DNA of 64,000 bases from Diplosphaera chodatii (Eukaryota > Chlorophyta > Trebouxiophyceae > Prasiolales > Stichococcaceae): the NCBI GenBank assembly GCA_032358165.1, contig JAALGY010000039.1, positions 496,001-560,000 of the forward strand. The letters run 5' to 3'. A program made the position numbers and the translations under genes. Of the stretch, positions 35,701 through 47,952 are shown piece after piece; positions within the stretch are counted from its first letter, which is position 1; each line of letters opens with the position of its first letter. The notes beneath the pieces were generated by a model. The model ran no database searches. It saw only the letters and a list, made by a program, of their open reading frames with translations, and had not been told where the DNA came from.

Positions 35701-36953
35701 TCAGGGCTGTGCTGTGGGCGTGGGCTCCACAGCGGGTGCCGGCACAATGGCAGATGGGCTCGGGGGCATGGGTGGAGACGTGGGTGTAGACGCCGGCGTA
35801 GGCGGGGGTGTAGACGTGAACACAAATGTCGGCGCAGGTGTGGGTGAGGGCGTGGCAAAGTCTGCGGCGATGGCCTGGGGCGTCAGGGATATCGGCGTGA
35901 CACCAGGTGGCTCCGAAGTGATGATGCCGAGTAGCTTGCGAGCGAGATTCCAGCCGGCGCAGGGTGTCAGCTCCTGCACAACGGGCAACGAACCTGCCAT
36001 CAAGACCACGTCCAATCCAAACAAATATCTGCTAAACTTGATACCCAGTAGCAGTGCTTGGTGCGATGAGCATCCAGGCAGGCACTTCCTGCTATATAAT
36101 CACCAGCATTTCCCGCTATGCTGGTGATGCTTAGAGCCAATATCTGAGGTGCACACTCACTAAATAGCATCTGATCGACACACCTGCCTGGCGAATATCT
36201 GGCAAGGTCGATGCAGGTGTGCATGCATGTTCAGGAAGGTGGACAGGGTACAACTGTCCCTGCTGTTGAAGTTGCAAAGATACAGTCTGCAAATGAGATG
36301 CATTGCACAGTCTACGGCAGTCTAAGACCCTACATTATGCTATGTTGTGGTGGCCGCAGAATTTGCACACCTTGCTCTGCAGCAGCTTGCAGCCAAGCGC
36401 CAGCTTTGTAACAGCACTGCCTGCCGAGGCAGCGAGTTGATTGGCCATGCCAGCCTGGTGTGGCACCGTCGTCACGCCATGCAGACCAGGCCCTGCACAT
36501 ACAAGGGCAGGCTAGAATAAAGGCATGTCGTCATTAAGTGACTTTGTGTTGCAGCAAAGCAAATGGCGCCATTTCATGGGTGAACATTCGTTCAGGGCTG
36601 CATGATGGTAAGGCAGAAGGGCAAGGCAAACTTGCAAGCAAATCACAAAAGAGCAAAAGCTGGTAGATGTCATGATGTCGCATGACACAAGCTTCGCTGC
36701 CACATACGCCGAACAACCGCAGCATGTGCTGGCGTCCCAAGGTTGCTGGCGTGTTACACGTGTACAGCATTGGGCATTCCCCTGGAGACTTTGGACGTCA
36801 TTCATGCTGCTGCTGTTGAACGGAAGGATAGCCTCTGCTGATTCCACATCGCCCATCACCTGTTAATGATGACCCCTGCGCAGCACCGGCAACAAGAACG
36901 ATGAAGGACGCCAGCAGCGCTGCCAGCACAGCCACCCTGCCACTCATATTCAT
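35701..36953 (-). CDS. Secreted paralogue A: small protein with Pro/Thr/Ser-rich tail (162 aa)
   Basis: Exons in coding order: 36953-36860, 36492-36371, 35973-35701; 489 nt in phase. Exon 1 is a signal peptide (MNMSGRVAVLAALLASFIVL, then VAGAAQG) ending in phase 1. Exon 2 carries the core GVTTVPHQAGMANQLAASAG and ends LLQSK. Exon 3 starts ELTP, continues LARKLLGIITSEPPG, and becomes a run of PTPAPT/TPPPTP-type repeats ending PTPTAQP. It is homologous to the neighbouring paralogue B exon by exon (LAASAG, LLQ-K, ELTP/DLTP, final Pro-rich tail). The tail is typical of O-glycosylated algal wall proteins. I do not recognise the core domain. Confidence 0.68.
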
Positions 36954-37776
36954 GTCGCCTGCTTGAGGCCCTCAATGGGGATTGCAGCAGCATCTACCTG
37001 CAGAGGATCGCGTGTGAAAAAAATGAGGAAGATGTAGGTAGCTTTCAACACGTGAGTGCTGACGGTGCAACCCGGTGACCGAGGCTTGAGGGTGCGTGAA
37101 AGGCGGACTGTATCTATAGAGCCAGATAAACGCTGAAGGAAATTCATCAAGCCACCATCTGTGGTCGTGTACAGGCACTCGCATCATCTACAGCAGGGTG
37201 TCGTGTACAATCGAATTCATTGATTCATGTATACGGCAGCAGGCAGGGATGGAGCATTAATGCTGGATTCAGCGCCAGTATTTGCTCAGGTGCAATTGCT
37301 TGTGACACAGTGGGACATGAGCCTTGCCTACACGAGGCAACATATATAGGATACACAACACATACATGTGACAGGCATGAAATTTATGAATGTGCACCAT
37401 CGATCAGTGCTTAAACAGACGTCCTACATATGATGCGCTAGATGTGTACCACCAGGTTGTGACAGACTTCCCACAGCATTACGCCCAGCCACAGTACAAC
37501 TACACCATTAATACCAACCGTTGGCGAAGCGTCCTGGTTCATAATGACAGTACATAATTTACAGATGCTTTTGCAGACCATCAGGTGGCTGCCTTAAAGA
37601 CTGGGGTGCATCCTCAAGTAATAGCAGGTTGTCCAGGGGTTCATGATGTAGCAGAAGCTTCACGAGCTTCATGCGCATGAAGCTCCACTGATGGTAACGG
37701 CGCACGCTTGCAAGAGATGACGCCGTACGCTGCCTCCCAGCCATGCCTCGTCCCTTTGCACTCTGCTGAGATGCGG
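36954..37776. other. Intergenic region between secreted paralogues A and B
   Basis: Promoter side of paralogue A and 3' UTR of paralogue B. No further exon seen. Confidence 0.4.
37559..37563 (-). terminator. Candidate polyadenylation signal of secreted paralogue B
   Basis: Reads TGTAA on the minus strand, about 214 nt past the stop at 37777. Confidence 0.35.
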
Positions 37777-39119
37777 TCAGACGGGCTGCGGCTCCACAGT
37801 AGGGGCAGGTGCAGGCGCAAACAGGATATCGATGGTGTCGACCGCGGCAGCGATGCCGAGCGCTGTGCCAATGAGCTGCCGCTCTTCAGCTGGCGTCAGG
37901 TCCTCCGGCTCCTGCAGCCATGGTCTCCAGCATGGTTTCAGGCGTTAGGCTCTGCAATAGCAGCGACAGCTAGAAGGGTGTCGATTTACAGAGGTATGCA
38001 TCCAAGGGGAAAACTTTTGGTTGAGACAGGCTGTGCGCACCACGCCTGGCGGCAGGTCGATGATGATGGCGATCTCGGGCTGGGGTTCAGGCGCAGGGGC
38101 GGGCACCGGCTGCTTTCCGGCTGCGGTCTTGCCCTGTGGACAGCCGAAAACCCATCACCATCATGGCTTTGAGTCACTTACCTAAGCAGCTGCCCGGTCA
38201 AAGCGCTAGCACACACTGCAGGTAAGCAGTTGCATTCCCGAGCAAGCCCGCCTGCACATCAGGTCTTTAGGAGACCAATACAAGATAGTAGTGACTTAAG
38301 GCCCGTCGTGACCAGTATGATTTGAAACTGTGCCATGATTTCTTGGTGACGAATGCAAATCGGGCACTAGTGCTCACTTGGCTTGCCACGCAGGTGCACC
38401 ATGCATGCTTACTTGCCTAGCCAGCACTAGTCTGTTCCTATAAAAAAGCCGTCAATGAAATACATGTTCCGCCATTGCTGTCAAGGCAATCAGCAGCTTG
38501 CAGCCTGTATATCACACCTTGCCCTGTAGCAGCTGGCGACCACGCGGCAGCTGCGCAGCGCTACCGCCAGCAGAGGCGGCCAGGTGCTGCGCCAGTATCG
38601 CCTGCTGCGGCGCCGTCAAGCCACGCAGATATGCACCTGTTACACCTCAGTGCAGAATTATCATCTATGGCAGCTCGCACTGCTGACTGCCAGCAAGGGT
38701 GAAGATGACTCAGGAGCTTAAGCTGCACTGCCACACGGCATGCGTATGTCACGGGTTTTTGTGACCTGACATCCTTACTTTGTGCTAGCTGGCCACAGAG
38801 GACAGCAAGCAGTGGTCGTTGAGGTGAGATATACAAAAAGGCTACGAGTTGCACGGCAGTTGCACACCATATGCTGGTACCAAGCATGCTGATAACTCCC
38901 ATGCTGATGACGTGCCATGCAGACTTCGAGGGAACATGGGTTGAGCGAGCTCAGAAGGAGATGTGCAGCTGTAGCAATATGAGACACATCTGCACGCAGT
39001 GTACTGTCCTGTATACATGTGCACCTGCCAGTGATGACGGAGCCGTGTGCAACAGGGGTTGCAAGGATGGTGGAGGCCATCAGTGCAGCGAGCAGGATCA
39101 GGCTGCTATGGACGGCCAT
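37777..39119 (-). CDS. Secreted paralogue B (about 144 aa)
   Basis: Exons in coding order: 39119 to about 39029 or 39025, 38636-38518, 38133-38044, 37911-37777. Exon 1 is a signal peptide (MAVHSSLILLAALMASTILA, then TPVAHGS). Exon 2 carries GLTAPQQAILAQHLAASAGG and ends LLQGK. Exon 3 (30 codons, absent from paralogue A) is PVPAPAPEPQPE then IAIIIDLPPG. Exon 4 is EPEDLTPAEERQLIGTALGI, then AAAVDTIDILF and a PAPAPT tail. Exon 1 to exon 2 is not settled: the normal GT donor (39024) leaves phase 2 while exon 2 needs phase 1. A GC donor four bases earlier restores SVITG-AYLRGL, in line with SSLTG-PGLHGV of paralogue A. Function unknown, exported. Confidence 0.65.
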
Positions 39120-39830
39120 GCTGCTTGCTGAGGTGTCTAGCCGCGACACTGAGCAACAGCTGAACCTGCGTTTCTGTGTGGTGTGCCGAAAGCCGAATGT
39201 GTTCACCCTCGATCCTGCACCGGCCACGTCCGACAGAAGAGCTTGGGTGAAGAAGCTACAAGAAGCTACGGTAGACAGTGGCTAGTATGCAGCCTCCAGT
39301 CCATCATTGAAAGGGGCTACCAGCAGGTGCCGTGGCATCGGGATGGATTTGGTCTGACTGTAGGACAGAACTCAGGAAGTGCAACTCGGCTCGCATTCAT
39401 GCACACAAGTGGCATGCACACAATTCCGCACAGATAGTGATATCCCACATGCTGATATTTAACTTTACGCCCAGCTTTGCCCTGGTTGTACCTGAGACGA
39501 TATGAAAATATCGAAGCAGGCGGCCTTGGATGGCTTCATGGACTCCGTCCCAAATCAATTAAGCAGCTGTTGTCGCAGATTTACTCTCGAGCGAAAGCTG
39601 GGGTCTTTGCTCAGCATGACGTACGACACCAATGAAGACACCTGGCACCATCGAACAACTCCTGACAGGTTGCCTGGTAGCCAGCTGTAAATGCTACAGA
39701 CATCATTCTCCATCACCCGCCCGCCTCACTCCCACGCCCCATTCAGTTGGCCTTCGCCCGAGCGTACACACACACGCATCGGCTGGCTGAAGGCCGCACC
39801 CGCAGTTTCATACACATCAGCTACCCGGTC
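39120..39830. other. Upstream of paralogue B; no certain gene
   Basis: Contains an open frame at 39502-39690 (62 codons, MKISKQAALDGF...) with no recognisable feature. Not called as a gene. Confidence 0.3.
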
Positions 39831-41584
39831 CGAATTCTGGGCTGCACAGCAGCAGTGTTGCTGTCCCACACCATACTGCGGGGAGTTGCCTCAGCACAGG
39901 CCGCCAGTATTACCGCCAATCCGCTGAGAGGTGATACATCGTGAGCCCGTTTGCTGTATGCGATGAAAGGCGAGAGCCTGGCACTTTCGGGCACCGTTAT
40001 TGAAGCGACGACACCCTGTGCCATCGATAGTCTGCGTTGATGCTCTGTGCTTGCAGCATGCATGATGCCAGGCATACATGCTCGTGCTTTGTGGTGTCCA
40101 AGGCCTGTGTGGCCACACAGCCATGGCTCCTCTTTGCCACGGAGCAGCTACATGTCTGCAGCCACCCTCGTTCTGGTCTAGTGGTTAGCTCTGCTGTCCT
40201 CATGGGTCGATGGCCATGCTGTCAGGCCTGTTGTGCGATTTCGTCGTCTGCACCCTCCACTCTACTGCTGGCCACCCCTGGCGCGCCCTATAATCCCAAC
40301 ACAACATTGATCGCTCGTTAACGAATATATGCATCATATAGCCCAAACGTTGTTTCTTATCACACATCTGAATCTGCTGTGCAGGCCCACGCAAGGTCCT
40401 CCTGGGCAGCGCTGCAACAAGTACCTCCGCCGTCGCAGCAGGTGCCTGCGTGATGAACTATCTTTTGACACGCACAGCATGTACTCTGTTGCAAATAAAG
40501 CGCTGTAAAAGATGCTCGTGCTTCCTTAGCTTATGCACACTGATCTTGGTGCATGTGCAGCAGTTGGATAACAGCTCAACCATCACTCATTGCCACTTTT
40601 GCATTTTGCAAGCGCAGGTGGCAGTGCATGCATGCTGTTGAATAATTGTCCTGGTAGCTTTGCCAATGATTGCACGTTTTCACAATGACTGTGCAGGCGG
40701 CTGCGGTGCAGCTGGTGGTTCCGCTGCGGGCGGGGAATCAGCGGCTGCGTCCAGCGCCGCCGCTTGCGGTGGCGGATCTGGCGGCGGCGGGGCTGCGGGC
40801 GCCTCCGGAGCAACGGCAGGAGACGGTAGTGGTGGCAGTGCCACATCCACCTCGACCGCCACTGGTGGTAGGCAGAAATGAGCAAGCGGTTCAGGTTTAA
40901 ATACAGGCAGTCACCATGCCACATCAGCATGCTGCATACAGTATTGTTGCTGTGGTTTCCCTCGCATAAGCTGAAGCGGGTCTGACAGCTTTAGCTGGCC
41001 ATCACAGCAAGCTGTTTTCAGCGAGTGCAAATAATACAATACTGGCGGATCATATCATCACAACAGCACTTCAGCATACTGCTCTGGCTCCATGCAGGAA
41101 AATGAAGCAAAGGCCGCCCAAAAAAGTCCACCTATTGTATACGCCGACTGCACGACCATCAACATGCATGTTCATCAGAGACCCAGCTGAAGGCATCAAG
41201 GAGTGTCAGCATCAGAACGCCGTCCTACGGTTGCAGCACACCAATCTCTGATCCCATCCTTCGCGTCGAGCCAAGCACAGTCAACACCAGGATGGACCAG
41301 GAATGCACGAGGTCAACTACTATCGAAGCGAAGATCGGCATACCTGTATTTTACACTCTGGAGCAGCTACCTGTTTGCAGACTAGTTGTGGAACATCTGG
41401 GAGAGCTACTTGCTTGCATACTATATCTTCAAGGACGTCAGTGACTTGGCTGCTGATCCAATCAGGAGATGTATGGGTATGTAAGAAAAACTGGCCGACC
41501 GCAGTGCATTCAAGGCGGCAGAGGTTGCGCAACTCATGTGCGAGCATTATTATGGGCTGCAAGAATATTTCGGCCAGCAAGTTT
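39831..41584 (+). CDS. Gly/Ala/Ser-rich secreted-type gene, partly resolved
   Basis: Two exons are clear by splice sites and phase 1 at both ends: 40385-40441 (KVLLGSAATSTSAVAAG) and 40697-40867, which encodes GGCGAAGGSAAGGESAAASS and goes on as Gly/Ser/Ala with two Cys. Upstream, 39831-39931 reads ILGCTAAVLLSHTILRGVAS (hydrophobic, signal-like) and also ends in phase 1, but it lacks an ATG in frame, so the true start is not found. Downstream candidates are 41101-41150 (ENEAKAAQKS...) and a helical C-terminal frame ending at 41584 (AAEVAQLMCEHYYGLQEYFG). The layout, Ala/Ser/Gly phase-1 exons followed by a Cys-containing helical end, parallels the gene at 23752-27684. Family unknown. Confidence 0.4.
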
Positions 41585-41684
41585 GATTAGTCATCCATGA
41601 TAACCAAGCCCTGAGCAGTCGACTTTGAGAAAACACGTCTTCGCAGACAAATCTGCATGCAGACACGATACGATGTGTCTCTTC

Positions 41685-42690
41685 ACTCAGCCGGCCGACA
41701 CCTCTATCTGCCACCACCGCAGCGCGGGCGCCAGCGGTCTGCAATGGTAGAATCTAACCTTGCAGACTCTGTATTTATATACCACCTTGATCTATGCTTC
41801 TGCTTTTGGACGCTCAAGCAGGAGCATACGGCGAGCCTGCGGTGTATGTCGACATATATGTACACAGGCATACTGAAACCGCAACTTAGCAACAGGGCAG
41901 GCGCACAGCAGCATGCTCGGGCAGCAGGGACGCAGTGACAGCAGTGGCAGCGTCAGCGTGCGTGTAGAGGGTCTGCAAACCAAGCCATGCACCGATAGAT
42001 ATAGATGGTCGACCATGCATGGTCAGCAGGCGTGATGCATGAGGCAGCCATGCACTGATCCAAATGGACGCAGCTGCTGCAAGTCATGCTTTGTTGGGCA
42101 CTGACATACCCATTCAAGAACTGAGCACTGGGCATTGCAGGTCATCACCTTGGGAGCAAGCGAAGGCAGGCAGGGGCAGCTCCATTGCTGGGTGCTGGGT
42201 TGCATCAATGTTTGTGTCAGTTGATACGACCACCTGCGTAACGAAAGCTACAAGCCGTCGACGGAGGGGGCCTACCTGCGTGCGTGCACCACAACAAAGC
42301 CCCAATGAAAGTCCACCTTTTGTGCAGCAGGTGCTGCATCACATTCGTTGCATCACCGGTTCTGGAGGGAATGCAGTTGTTTGATGCTGCTGCTGGGCGT
42401 TCGAACGTTGTTGGACCGTCTGGGTGCACTGCGTGCCTGGTGCGGCACTGCACAAGCAGCAGCAGATATACGTTGGCACAACTTCAACATCATGATGGTG
42501 CTCTCGCCATTTTCAGGAGTTAACGGCTTCCTTGCCTTCCTGCGTCTTCATGAGCGCACACAAAGCTAAATGCGCAGCAGTACAGCAACAAATATTCATG
42601 CGCATTCAGGAGGCAATGCAGCCGTCACCTGCTATGCTGGGGTGTGCGGCGGGGAGGTGCGGGCGGGAGGGTGCAGTCTGCACATGATAC
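41685..42690. repeat. Diverged duplicated block, copy A
   Basis: Four segments in the same order recur in copy B at 47953-48900: about 41685-41745, 41893-41970, 42159-42195 and 42611-42690. The shared words include agcatgctc-ggcagcag and gcggggaggtgcgggcgggagggtgcag. The two copies flank the phosphatase gene in direct orientation, about 6.3 kb apart. Confidence 0.6.
42348..42569 (+). CDS. Unrecognised frame in duplicated block A, probably a last exon
   Basis: Reads LLDRLGALRAWCGTAQAAAD, then IRWHNF and a hydrophobic run (GVNGFLAFLRL), ending at TAA 42567-42569. The part CGTAQAAAD aligns with CTAANAE in the block B frame, which supports real coding in at least one copy. The start and upstream exons are not determined and the family is unknown. 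Confidence 0.3.
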   Translation: MHHRFWRECSCLMLLLGVRTLLDRLGALRAWCGTAQAAADIRWHNFNIMMVLSPFSGVNGFLAFLRLHERTQS

Positions 42691-43346
42691 AGCAGCGCCT
42701 GTGGTCTGCAAAATCTGCTTCACAACGCACCACGGCATGATGTCAGGGCTGTTAAGGTGAGGCAAGCAAACGCCTGCACCTGCTGCAGTCTCTGCACTGA
42801 CGCCCCCATCACGATGATCGTGGCCCAGTGACCGAGAGGTAGCTGCACACCTGCTTGACGTGACAACTGAAACCTAATGCATATGGCAGCAGCGGCTGTG
42901 CTAGCTGCGTGCAGCCGGCGCCGCCATGCCGACAGCAATGCATTTGCCATTCTGTAGACATTTGCGCACTTTATTCTGCCCATCGCTACAGCGGTCAGGC
43001 CCGTCAACTCGGCGGAATGAGGCCATGTTGGCACCGCGTGACTGCAGCCCAGCGTCATCATTATGTGGATCGTGCACCTCACGGTGAATTCAAGTCACGG
43101 TGAAGTTTGGACCAATCCACGATCTGAGCGATTTGACTGGTGACCTCGCCGCGTAGGCTTGCTCACGTCTTCATGGACTCCCAGGTATTCGCATGCTGCC
43201 AGCCTGCACCGCGCTTCAACCAACTGCTGGCTGGCACATGCGAGGATTGCTGAACAGAGGTCAGAGCGGGTGCACAGGCCGGCAGCTTGACTGGCACAGC
43301 CGCCAGCTGCTCTGGTCGCCAAGCGTAGTCACTTCTGCCAGTGGGT
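42691..43346. other. Intergenic region before the phosphatase gene
   Basis: A long minus-strand frame exists at 42720-43082 but has no recognisable domain or good splice context. Otherwise nothing seen. Confidence 0.35.
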
Positions 43347-46300
43347 ATGCCCCTGGACCGGTTGTCAGGGGCTGAGCCCGGCAGCTGGTCTGAGACCGGG
43401 CCGGATGCGGCAGCGCAGCAGGACCGGCAGCTGCCCTCGCCGCACGCGGCCGGCCCTGCAGACACGAATGAACGAAGCGTAGAACCTGATGCAACGGGAT
43501 GCAGCCGGGACAAGGTACAGGTTCCCAATCAGCAGCAGGCGCGGGACCTGCTGAATGCCGCAGCAGCTGGCGATTTCCCGACAGCCGCGCCTCTTGCGGC
43601 ACAGCCCCAGCAGCAAAACCCGGTGTCAGAACATACCAACCATCCGCACGACCGCTGGTGCGCGCACGGAGCAGGGCTGATCTGGTGTCCCGGCTGTCAC
43701 CTAGCGCGCCATGCATGCCGGCTTGTGGACTACCCAGCGGCGGCGCCCTGCTCCTGCCGTGACTCTATGAATCAATTCCCGTGCTGTTTGGGTTCGTAGG
43801 CATGACCCGCAGCTCTCCTGCACAACAATGAGGCGCGGGGTGCCGGCGGCGGCGGAGGCGGCCTCGGACATGCACCATCAGCGGCGACCCTCAACACCAC
43901 TGGATAGCTGGTCCAACCTTGCTGGCAGCCCCAGGCATACAAACATCCTCAAGGTGCCGGCTGGCGCTTCGCTGAGCCCATGCTGCCTGAACTCAGCCCT
44001 GCTGCGCTCAGACTCCTGTTGGGAACCGTCTGCTGGCAGCAGATGATAGCTTGGGTGCTGCTCCATAGCGCCGGCATCTGCTGGCTGCAGAAGGATTTGG
44101 CGAGGCAATCGCTGGCCATTCCCCGTGGCGGCATTGCACAAGCCGTTTGCGAGCACATCCAGCAGTCCAAGGTGAGGGTTTCTTATAGTTCCAACCACAA
44201 GTGTGGTGCCACAACCCTGTTGCAAGCAGTGAGCTTGGAAGGCATCTGGCTGCGTGCAGGTACGGACACTTGTTGTGCATGCAGGACCTCATCGCGTCGG
44301 GGGTCAACCTGAGGGACGCAGCAGGCACATCGCCGGACACCCTCAGGCTCGGCCTGGTGTACCGCTCCAGCCAGGTCTTCAGGTGCCTGCTGAGTTGCGT
44401 GCAAAGCTGCATTATAGCATGTGCGGCAGGTTACCCGCAATGCACACCGGGTGCGCAGCAGAGCTGCGGTGACACGGTCATCCACCCTTCACTGGTGCTG
44501 TCCTGGGGTGTATTCCTGCCTGCGTATGATAAAGTGCGATGCAGAGCAGCAGTGCAGCGTCACGCTGATGCCTGCCCATCGCTTGCTCCCTAGGGCAGCG
44601 GAGCTGGCTGACCTGCAGCTAACTTCGGCATTGGACCTACGAGAAGAGCCCCGCGCCTGCCGCAAGGCCGCTGAGAAAACAGTTGCAACTGGGATTGCAG
44701 TCGCTCCTTTGAAGCTCCTGCCGGTAGCGTCACTATTGTCAACCATATCGGTGTTCACCTGCTGTGTGATCCGAGCAGCTGGAATATACAGGCCAGAGGT
44801 ATTCGACCCTGCATGTGGCAGTCTGCCGTGCCATCCACCGCATGCCTCGCCGGCAGCACATTGAGGCCTTGATCTGTGTGGCGTCTTATGCAGGACCGCT
44901 TCAGACTGCACGCGCACCGCAGCCTGCCCGCCCCCTGCCGCCTGTGCTCGGGCACGGGAGCGTCCGCCGGCGGCGACCCCAACCTGTACCAGACCAGCCT
45001 GCAGGTGTTTCACGGTGCGTCGCCCGTCCAACATCTGCGCTCCCCTGCCTGCGTAAGATGCTTCCGAGCCTTGGGTGTCGATACCAAGATCATGGAACTT
45101 GTAATTTGTTGCATGTCAGGATCGAATTCAAAAGGCATTTTTGGAATACAGTCCAGTGCTTGATATGCTGGTCAATTGATAACAGCTAGACCGCTGGGTA
45201 AACAGCTAGATTGCTGGTAAACACGTGCCAAACAGTGCGCAGAGCTGTACACTGAATGATTCTAAGGCCGTTCTGCAGTGGACCTGCTGCCCAGCCGTTT
45301 GAAGCTGCAGATCTTCGTGGACATGCCCTGGCGCATCCGGCTGGCCACCCTCGCAGCGCCGCTGCAGGTACGCAACACGCACAGCACTACCTGAGCAGCG
45401 TCCTTGCCGAGTACTACGCCGAGTTGGCTTCACTTGCACAAAGTGAAGGCGTAGCACGAGCCTCAGCAGGCGCAACGGGCACGGCTGGCTGGTGCTGGTC
45501 GATCCTGGCCTTGAGGCATGTTTTAGCCTTGTGCTGCAGGGCAAGTCTCCAAAGCAGGTGATGACGCCGGCCGTGGCGGACCCCTCCAAACTGGGCTACC
45601 TCAAGCTGTACAAGATGATGCTGGACATGGTGCGCCTCCCACTGCATGAACAGTTGGCTTCTGCAAATGTCGACACCCCGCTCTGGCCATTCACCATACG
45701 TGAACCAAATCAACGTGTGCATTCTGTAGTGCTGCTTGGGGCGCTGCTGGTGCACAGTGACACTGAGTGGGTCGAACATGCCAGACTTGCAGTGTGTGGA
45801 ACTGCTGCACTGCAGTCTACACCAGTTTGACGGGTCTGCCTGTGGCATGCGCTGCAGTCCATGCCGCAGATCGCACGGGCGCTGCGGGTGTTTGCCTTCC
45901 CCGAGAATCTGCCTGTCGTGGTGCACTGCATCCATGGTGAGTATCACTCTGACAAGCAGGCAAAGTTGATATGAGGATCAATCCTCTTATCAGCAACATA
46001 TTTGGCCCACTCCATGGCTGGCTGCATACTCAAAGTCAGGTCCCAACTTGTGCCGATCTGCACATGGCTGCAGCGGCTGGCTCGTATGATCCACTGTTGA
46101 CTGCATGTAGGATTTTAGGGTTGCACTTCCATAGATCTGGCGTGTCCCTGGCGCCACCCGTTTGTCATCGGCCGCCCCCGCAGGCAAGGACCGCACGGGG
46201 CTGGTCATCGCGCTGCTGCTGCTGACGCTGGGCGTGCCGGAGGAGGTGGTGGTCCTGGACTACGCCAAGTCGGAAGTCGAGCTTAAGGTCTGTATGCACC

Positions 46301-47443
46301 TGTGGCCTCATCTCACTCACCAAGTTGCCGCTCTTCTAGCATGCCAACGCCTGCTTCGAGATGCTGGCAGAGCGTACCTATGCTGGGCATCAGGTCGCAA
46401 CTACACAATACTTCAAATAGTATTGTTCATAACGTATGACATGTGAACATACAGTAATTCAGAAAAGCTTTTTTGGAGAGCTGAAGCGCGAGCTGTGTGC
46501 TAGTCTGACATAGATCTGCGCTGCCCTGTGAGCAGGGCGGGCGGGATACTGGCCGGGTTGCGGGTGCACTGCAGGACTGGCTGGTCACAGATGATGTGGT
46601 GGCCAGCTCTGCGCAGACCATGGAGGACACCCTGCACTACCTGGACTCCCGCTACGGTGGTATGCACCAGTTCCCCTCCACACCCAATGATCAATCATAC
46701 ATCTTTTTGGCCTGGTTCGCCACACTGGCAATCATCAAATATATTTAGATGTAAACAGCTTTAAAAACCTAACTCTCCGATGCTGGTATCTGGTAAGCTA
46801 GCCTGTGAGCACATGTTGAGGTTTAGCTACCTTGCTACATGACGCCGGCTGCACTCGCGTGCTGTGCAGGCATCAGGCGGTACCTGCGCATCATCGGCAT
46901 CACGCACGGCGAGGTGCATGCCATCCGCAAAAACCTGCTGCAGCCGCAGCTCGCTGGCGACGGCGGCGACGTGCCGCCACTGGGCACACTGTCCGCCTTT
47001 TCCATGGGCGCCAAGCTGGGCGCCGGCGATGATGTGAGTCCTTCATCAATATGACAGGGCGATGTCTTGAGCCGAGGCAAAGGCATGGGAGATGGGGCCT
47101 GGTGGCCTCAGCTTTGCCTAGTCAACCCCGTTTGTGACAACAGTGCTGCTCCCAACCCCACCATAATTTGATTCTACTCTGTGGAAGCTCGTTCCTCATG
47201 CTGCTTTGCACTGCTTCGTCTGCGTTTCAGCATAGCCCAAAGGCGCATGCTGTCACCATGCAGAGCACCCCTACGGGAAAGGTCCAGCCCGGGAGCTGCT
47301 GCCGCCAGTTCTGGTGGCGCTGGGGATGTCTGCCGAGGTCCTTCGGCAGGATCACAGTTGGCTTTGACCACTTCATGCGGCCAACTGCCCGCGGCCGCCG
47401 AGATGCCAGATCTGCAGCTTCAGCCGCTGCTAAAAGGCAATAA
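43347..47443 (+). CDS. Tyrosine phosphatase (HCxxGKDRTG type) with ankyrin-like N-terminus
   Basis: Start MPLDRLSGAEPGSWSETG at 43347; the first exon runs through QARDLLNAAAAGDF (ankyrin-like), with its end unsettled near 43620. Then 44091-44171, 44285-44382 (DLIASGVNLRDAAGTSPDTL, ankyrin-like), one from 44594 (end unsettled), 44894-45014, 45279-45367, 45540-45629, 45858-45936, 46184-46287, 46575-46656, 46870-47033 and 47231-47443 (stop). From 44894 on all phases agree. The exon join at 45936/46184 creates VVVHCIHGKDRTGLVIALLL, the P-loop of the Y_phosphatase3-type family (HCxxGKDRTG) with catalytic Cys and Arg present. The segment YLRIIGITHGEVHAIRKNLL matches the family C-terminal helix. The tail exon is basic. 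Probable cytosolic protein or phosphoinositide phosphatase; substrate not predictable. Confidence 0.78.
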
Positions 47444-47952
47444 TTCGGTGACGAGGTTTTCACTAAAGAGTGTTTCAGACTGGGTGGGACTGTCATGTGC
47501 TGTCAAGGGGATGGCTGCTGACGGTATAGCGTGCGCGCTCAAACCTTGCTGCAGAGTGTGAGAGTCGTCTGGTTCGGCTTACTCTTGTTACTTCTACTTG
47601 GTGGTTTCCGTGTTCACTCCGTGCTTTCACTCTGTGCTTTCAACCATGCAAACAGGAGAGAACATACGGACTGAAGCACGTGCCGAACCTGCTTGTCATT
47701 GACATTCGTTTGTCTCGTAGCTCATCAGGTGAAGGTCATGCATGCAACAACATCGAGAATTCTGCACAACCAGCCGCGCAGTCACTAATCCCGAGAACTC
47801 TGCTTCTTCCTGAACAACCATGCCAGACCCACTACAAGCCGCGGACCACTTCACCCAAAAGCGCATGTGGATAAATCAGACTACAGCAGCAGAAAAGTCT
47901 TCCTCGACATGTCCTCTGCTCTCCGGCGTCAGCCCCTCTGTCTTGGAGGAGC
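47444..47952. other. Intergenic region after the phosphatase gene
   Basis: Expected 3' UTR and spacer. No exon recognised. Confidence 0.4.

Noticed and set aside
40171..40210. tRNA-like A box (GGTCTAGTGGTTAGC) followed by a GGGTCGA box
   Set aside because: The two boxes are only about 17 nt apart and no acceptor stem or anticodon arm folds around them. A degraded tRNA-derived SINE is possible but not supported.
41387..41520. A 24-nt intron joining two C-terminal frames of the Gly/Ala-rich gene
   Set aside because: The phase would work (GTAAGA...CCGCAG), but 24 nt is too short for a normal spliceosomal intron, so I left the join open.
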